Positions 60,450 through 64,000 of a DNA stretch of 64,000 nucleotides are shown here, piece after piece. Source of the DNA: Chitinophagaceae bacterium LGM1 (GTDB lineage Bacteria; Bacteroidota; Bacteroidia; Chitinophagales; Chitinophagaceae). How positions within the stretch are numbered: the stretch's first letter is position 1; each line of letters begins with the position of its first letter. The stretch spans positions 372,001 through 436,000 of the forward strand of contig CP075895.1 of assembly GCA_018604165.1 (NCBI GenBank). The letters are read 5' to 3'. Position numbers and translations under genes: made by a program. The notes beneath the pieces were generated by a model. That model was not told the origin of the DNA. It ran no database searches and saw only the letters and a list, made by a program, of their open reading frames with translations.

Positions 60450-63400
60450 TTATTGCACAGTCAGTTTTGTGCGGTAGGTATCTTCACCATACATTACTTG
60501 TACCATATAAATGCCTTTTGCAAGCCCGCTCATATTGAACTGTACTTTGCCTTCAGCATTTGCTTTGCTGTCTATCACTTTACCAGCCATATCCATTACT
60601 ATTATCCTGTCGGCTTTTATGTCGTGTGGTATTTCTACAAAGAACACGCCAGTTGAAGGATTAGGATACACATGGAATTCTTCACCAAGTACTTCGTCCA
60701 TTGCAGTAGGTTCAGTTCCTTTAGCAGAGCCGCAAGACTGGCTGCAATTGCCAAGACGGTCGCCAGCGTGTCCACTCAGGTGAGCTGGTACTGCGTTCAC
60801 ACTAATAGACAGTGTATTCGGATTGCCCGGGTTGCCCGGAGGTACGTGGCAGAGATACACTTTGTTGTTTTGACCAGGTACACGAACATCCAGTACGCAG
60901 AAGCTAACTGTGCAGGTAGTGCTGCAACCATTGCTGTTAGTAGCTGTTACAGTAAAGCTGTAGTTGCCCGCTGCTGTAGGTGTAAATACAGGGCTTTGGC
61001 AGTTAGTACAGCTCAAGTTTGCAGATGGACTCCAAGAATATGTGAAACCACCACCACCGCTGGCGTTACAAGAAATAGTGGCACTTTGAGGGCCATAACC
61101 TAAGTAGATATTAGTAGCTACACCACCTGTGTAAGTAGTGTTTGACGGCGTAACATTAATAGTACATGTAGGTTGGTATTGTACAGTAACAGTAGCGTTG
61201 CAAGTAGAACTATTACCATTCACGTCTGTAACAGTGAGTGTAACGGTATTTGCACCTGCATTCGTACAGTTGAAGGTTGTCTTAGACAAGCTCATGCCAT
61301 TAATACCACAATTATCTGTGCTACCATCGTTAACATCAGAAGCTGATATTGTGCCTGTACCACCACTCAGATTTAGTGTGTAGTTTTTACAAACAGCATT
61401 CGGTGCTTCATTGTCAGTTACTATAACGTCAAACGTACAAGATGCGCTGTTGTTAGAGCCATCCGTAGCTGTAGCAGTTACCGTTGTAGTACCAACAGGG
61501 AAAGCAGAACCCGGATTGTGAGAATATGTTACTGTCGGTGAACTAGTACAGTTGTCTGTAGCAGTGGCAGAAAAGCTAACTACCGCGCTACAATTACCAG
61601 CATCGTTGTTTACACTGATGTTGCCCGGGCATGTAATGCTTGGTGGAGTAACATCGGGTACAGTACCCACAGCAGCCGTATCAGCAGCCGTACATCCGTT
61701 GGCATCTACAATAGCTACTGTGTATGTACCAGCCGAGAGGCCGCTTACATCTTCTGTAGTAGCTGCATTACTCCAGGTAAATGTAGGATTGTTGGCATTG
61801 TTCACAGTAAGGTCAATGCTGCCATCGCTGCCACCTGGGCAAGATACATCTGTAACGCTGTGGCTTACGGTGATGTTACATGGCAATACCGTTATTTCAA
61901 AGTGTTGCGATGTATTACCACAGTGTGTACCATTAATATGGTTGATGAGGTCTTCTATTTCTATATCTACATCGTGGTCGCCACTATCAGATATAGCAGG
62001 CGTACCAGTTATCGTCCAGCTACCATCGTTATTGTTAGTAACAGAAAGCCATCCTGGCAGGCTGATATGTTCTATATCCACTTCATCGCCTTCTGGTATG
62101 TTCGCATCATCTGTTACGAATGTGTACGTAAATGTTTGTCCGGCGGATATGGTTACATCACCCTGTGTAGTAAGAAACACAGGCGGGTTGTTGATGAGAT
62201 ATGTAACCGTATCAAAGCTAGTTTCGCTGTAGTTGTCTATCGCACGCATTATCAGCGTGTGCTGCCCCCAGTTGCTGGTACTTGGTGTCCAACTCATCAC
62301 TGTTTGCACAGGATTGGCTGCACCTGTAGGCAATGTGGGCGAGAAAGACATACCCGTAGCAACACCAGATACTGCACTTAATACCACCCTGTCTGCCGTA
62401 TCGGGGTCAGATGCTTTGTAGGTATCGCTGATGCTGCTGCCTGGTGTGTAGCAGAACGTACTCTTGTTGCCGGGGCTTGGTGCTACAAACTGTGGCTTCA
62501 ATGATACTACAATGTTTACAATGGTATTTGTTTGAATAGATGCATTGTCTTGCGCAATGAAGTTTACTTGATAAGTACCTACATTACTGTTATTAGGTGT
62601 CCACGAAAAAGAACGTGTAACGGGGTTGCCACTGCCTGATGAAAAAGATGCACCTGATGGTACACCTACAGCATTGAGCGATACTATATCGCCTATATCA
62701 GCATCTTGTGCTTTTACACTGAATGCCAAAGTATTGCCTGGCTGTATTACATACGTTATGCTGTTGCCTGGTGTTACTGTGTAGTCAAACGTTGGTGGGG
62801 TTGATGGATTGGCAACACGTAGCATCAGGTCTAACTGTATCATGCCACCGCGGCTGTCTGTTACATATACTGCCGTGTTGTAGAATTGACCTACTGTTTT
62901 ACCAACTGTATTAAACGTCAGCAATCCGGTAGAGCTAACGCTGATGCCTGTTGGCTGTACGGTACTGCTACCAAATGCGCCATTAGGTACTAAAGCAAAG
63001 CTAAGCGCATCACCATTAGGGTCTGTAGCAGGTATTTGGTACGTAGCCACCGCAGTATTAACTGGCAAGCTTACGAAAGGTGGAACAGACGACACGGGTG
63101 CATCATTGCTATTACCAACCGTTACGGTACTGATAACCCTGAACCAGCCACTACTGTTATTTACCAAGGGAGAACCAATACGGCAACAATCATCAAAGTA
63201 AGCTGTGTAGGTAGCCGTAGTTGACGGGAATGTTTGCGTGTAAATGAACTCTCCATAAAACCAGTCTTCAGTTACGTTTACAGATGTAACAGTAATATTG
63301 GTTGTTACCCAAGCCGCACCTGTGTAAAAAGAGCCTGTACTGACGTTAGAACCAACAATGGGTGCACCAAAAGCAGAGCGTCGCCATGCTTGCGATACTT

Positions 63401-63554
63401 TAAAGCGTATCTGGTAGGGGTTGCCTACTACACGTTCCCATGTAATATTACCATACCTGAAGTGAGAAGCTTCTGCCTTGTCTGCACAGAAGATGAAAAT
63501 ACTAAGGAGCAGCAAAGTGATGCACCTTCGTAACAATCGGGGGTAATGTTTCAT
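60450..63554 (-). CDS. large T9SS type A cargo with cadherin-like and HYR domains
   Basis: 1034 residues from the Met at 63554; an in-frame Met 20 codons upstream is less likely because it precedes the signal peptide ([15 protein letters not shown]). The chain opens [14 protein letters not shown], seen in T9SS surface proteins. Ig/cadherin-like domains lie to about 540, then CTV-type SprB-like repeat ([13 protein letters not shown]), an HYR domain with [14 protein letters not shown], and a PKD-like segment. The last 75 residues ([15 protein letters not shown]) are the type A sorting domain. A surface adhesion role is inferred. Confidence 0.9.
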   Translation of the reverse strand: MKHYPRLLRRCITLLLLSIFIFCADKAEASHFRYGNITWERVVGNPYQIRFKVSQAWRRSAFGAPIVGSNVSTGSFYTGAAWVTTNITVTSVNVTEDWFYGEFIYTQTFPSTTATYTAYFDDCCRIGSPLVNNSSGWFRVISTVTVGNSNDAPVSSVPPFVSLPVNTAVATYQIPATDPNGDALSFALVPNGAFGSSTVQPTGISVSSTGLLTFNTVGKTVGQFYNTAVYVTDSRGGMIQLDLMLRVANPSTPPTFDYTVTPGNSITYVIQPGNTLAFSVKAQDADIGDIVSLNAVGVPSGASFSSGSGNPVTRSFSWTPNNSNVGTYQVNFIAQDNASIQTNTIVNIVVSLKPQFVAPSPGNKSTFCYTPGSSISDTYKASDPDTADRVVLSAVSGVATGMSFSPTLPTGAANPVQTVMSWTPSTSNWGQHTLIMRAIDNYSETSFDTVTYLINNPPVFLTTQGDVTISAGQTFTYTFVTDDANIPEGDEVDIEHISLPGWLSVTNNNDGSWTITGTPAISDSGDHDVDIEIEDLINHINGTHCGNTSQHFEITVLPCNITVSHSVTDVSCPGGSDGSIDLTVNNANNPTFTWSNAATTEDVSGLSAGTYTVAIVDANGCTAADTAAVGTVPDVTPPSITCPGNISVNNDAGNCSAVVSFSATATDNCTSSPTVTYSHNPGSAFPVGTTTVTATATDGSNNSASCTFDVIVTDNEAPNAVCKNYTLNLSGGTGTISASDVNDGSTDNCGINGMSLSKTTFNCTNAGANTVTLTVTDVNGNSSTCNATVTVQYQPTCTINVTPSNTTYTGGVATNIYLGYGPQSATISCNASGGGGFTYSWSPSANLSCTNCQSPVFTPTAAGNYSFTVTATNSNGCSTTCTVSFCVLDVRVPGQNNKVYLCHVPPGNPGNPNTLSISVNAVPAHLSGHAGDRLGNCSQSCGSAKGTEPTAMDEVLGEEFHVYPNPSTGVFFVEIPHDIKADRIIVMDMAGKVIDSKANAEGKVQFNMSGLAKGIYMVQVMYGEDTYRTKLTVQ

Positions 63555-63846
63555 AATTGCATATATTTTTAAAAGTGAGAAAAACGGGGTAAATGTTCTC
63601 TTAGCTCTATGCAATTCAATAAGGCACTATTCGTTTCTGCTTGTTCTGTTATTGAATGGGGAAATAAAGATTGAACATTTTTTCTGTAATTCATACTATT
63701 TTGATAAATAGTAAATTAAAAATTAAGAAAAAGTAAGATTATGTTAACCTAAGAAAGGGCTTTTCTAATGCTATCGGTTATTTCTTTGGCGAGACTTCAA
63801 TTGTAATCATGTCATTTTTGCCTATTGACATGTAAACAAGTGTAGT

Positions 63847-64000
63847 TTACAGCTTTCTATCCTTCCACTCCTCTTTCAGCAAGCCTGTTACGGCAAGGTC
63901 GGTGAACATACCGTTCATGATATAACTATCACGGATGATGCCCTCTGTTTTGAAGCCAAACCTGCTGGCAATAGTCGCGCTTCGTTTATTAGTGGTTACA
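63847..64000 (-). CDS. GNAT-family N-acetyltransferase, 3' part
   Basis: Fifty codons and a stop, read leftward; the 5' part lies beyond the window. The residues NKRSATIASRFGFKTEGIIR, then DSYIMNG, FTDLAV and LLKEEW follow the end of RimJ/RimL-type GNAT acetyltransferases (conserved N-x-x-S then GF-x-x-EG). A 7-bp hairpin (63831-63837 with 63845-63851) overlaps the stop codon. The gap 63555-63846 shows no gene. Confidence 0.8.
   Translation of the reverse strand, partial: VTTNKRSATIASRFGFKTEGIIRDSYIMNGMFTDLAVTGLLKEEWKDRKL

Noticed and set aside
1-64000. CRISPR array, rRNA genes or insertion sequences
   Set aside because: No regularly spaced repeats, rRNA sequence or transposase was found; the only regular repeats are the coding units in rluB.

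Overview
The window looks like a chromosome segment of a free-living member of Bacteroidota, probably a Chitinophagaceae- or Sphingobacteriales-like lineage. The evidence is the set of type IX secretion (T9SS) cargo proteins with C-terminal sorting domains, a PorP/SprF-like protein, alternative complex III linked to an aa3-type oxidase, a bacteroidotal trigger factor, and promoters of the TTG / TAnnTTTG type that is characteristic of this phylum. Codon use and base composition are even across most of the window. The exception is an AT-rich defence-like gene at 21107-23470.

Layout. 1-7.4 kb: the end of a FadL-type porin, an SGNH lipoprotein, a leucine-rich repeat protein, a secreted GLPGLI-like protein, a T9SS cargo, an S41 protease, then Hpt, DUF2752 and CCC-motif membrane genes. 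7.5-9.8 kb: an ECF sigma / anti-sigma / outer-membrane protein operon read leftward. 9.8-14.1 kb: an rRNA pseudouridine synthase with a repetitive charged N-terminus, an amidohydrolase, a SHOCT protein and an FkbM methyltransferase. 15-18 kb: a short Bat (DUF58 / BatD-like / BatA) operon. 18-24.6 kb: uvrB, a terminase-small-subunit-like orphan, a large TIR-like plus P-loop ATPase protein (the strongest candidate for an undescribed defence system) and a flavin reductase. 24.7-28.7 kb: envelope and hypothetical genes and YkuK. 28.9-33.4 kb: a T9SS type B cargo with its PorP/SprF partner. 33.5-36.9 kb: a response regulator, pssA, purS, rsmI and an SDR protein without the usual catalytic Tyr-Lys. 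37.1-48.8 kb: an actABCDEF-coxBA respiratory operon. 49-64 kb: trigger factor with a five-His tail, tRNA-Leu(UAG), a response regulator, a MbnP/MbnH-like pair, glycyl- and glutamyl-tRNA synthetases, an Omp28-like cargo, an aminotransferase, an LpxD-like acyltransferase, a large T9SS cargo and the end of a GNAT acetyltransferase.

How it works together. The respiratory operon carries electrons from quinol through ActA/E hemes to CoxB CuA and CoxA in one co-transcribed supercomplex. Secreted and surface proteins appear to leave by T9SS. Many genes end in strong hairpin terminators shared by convergent pairs. Several annotated-looking long starts contain a TAnnTTTG promoter, so downstream starts were chosen; a few genes appear to have almost no 5' leader. 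Small AT-rich interspersed repeats lie in several gaps, including inside the respiratory operon.
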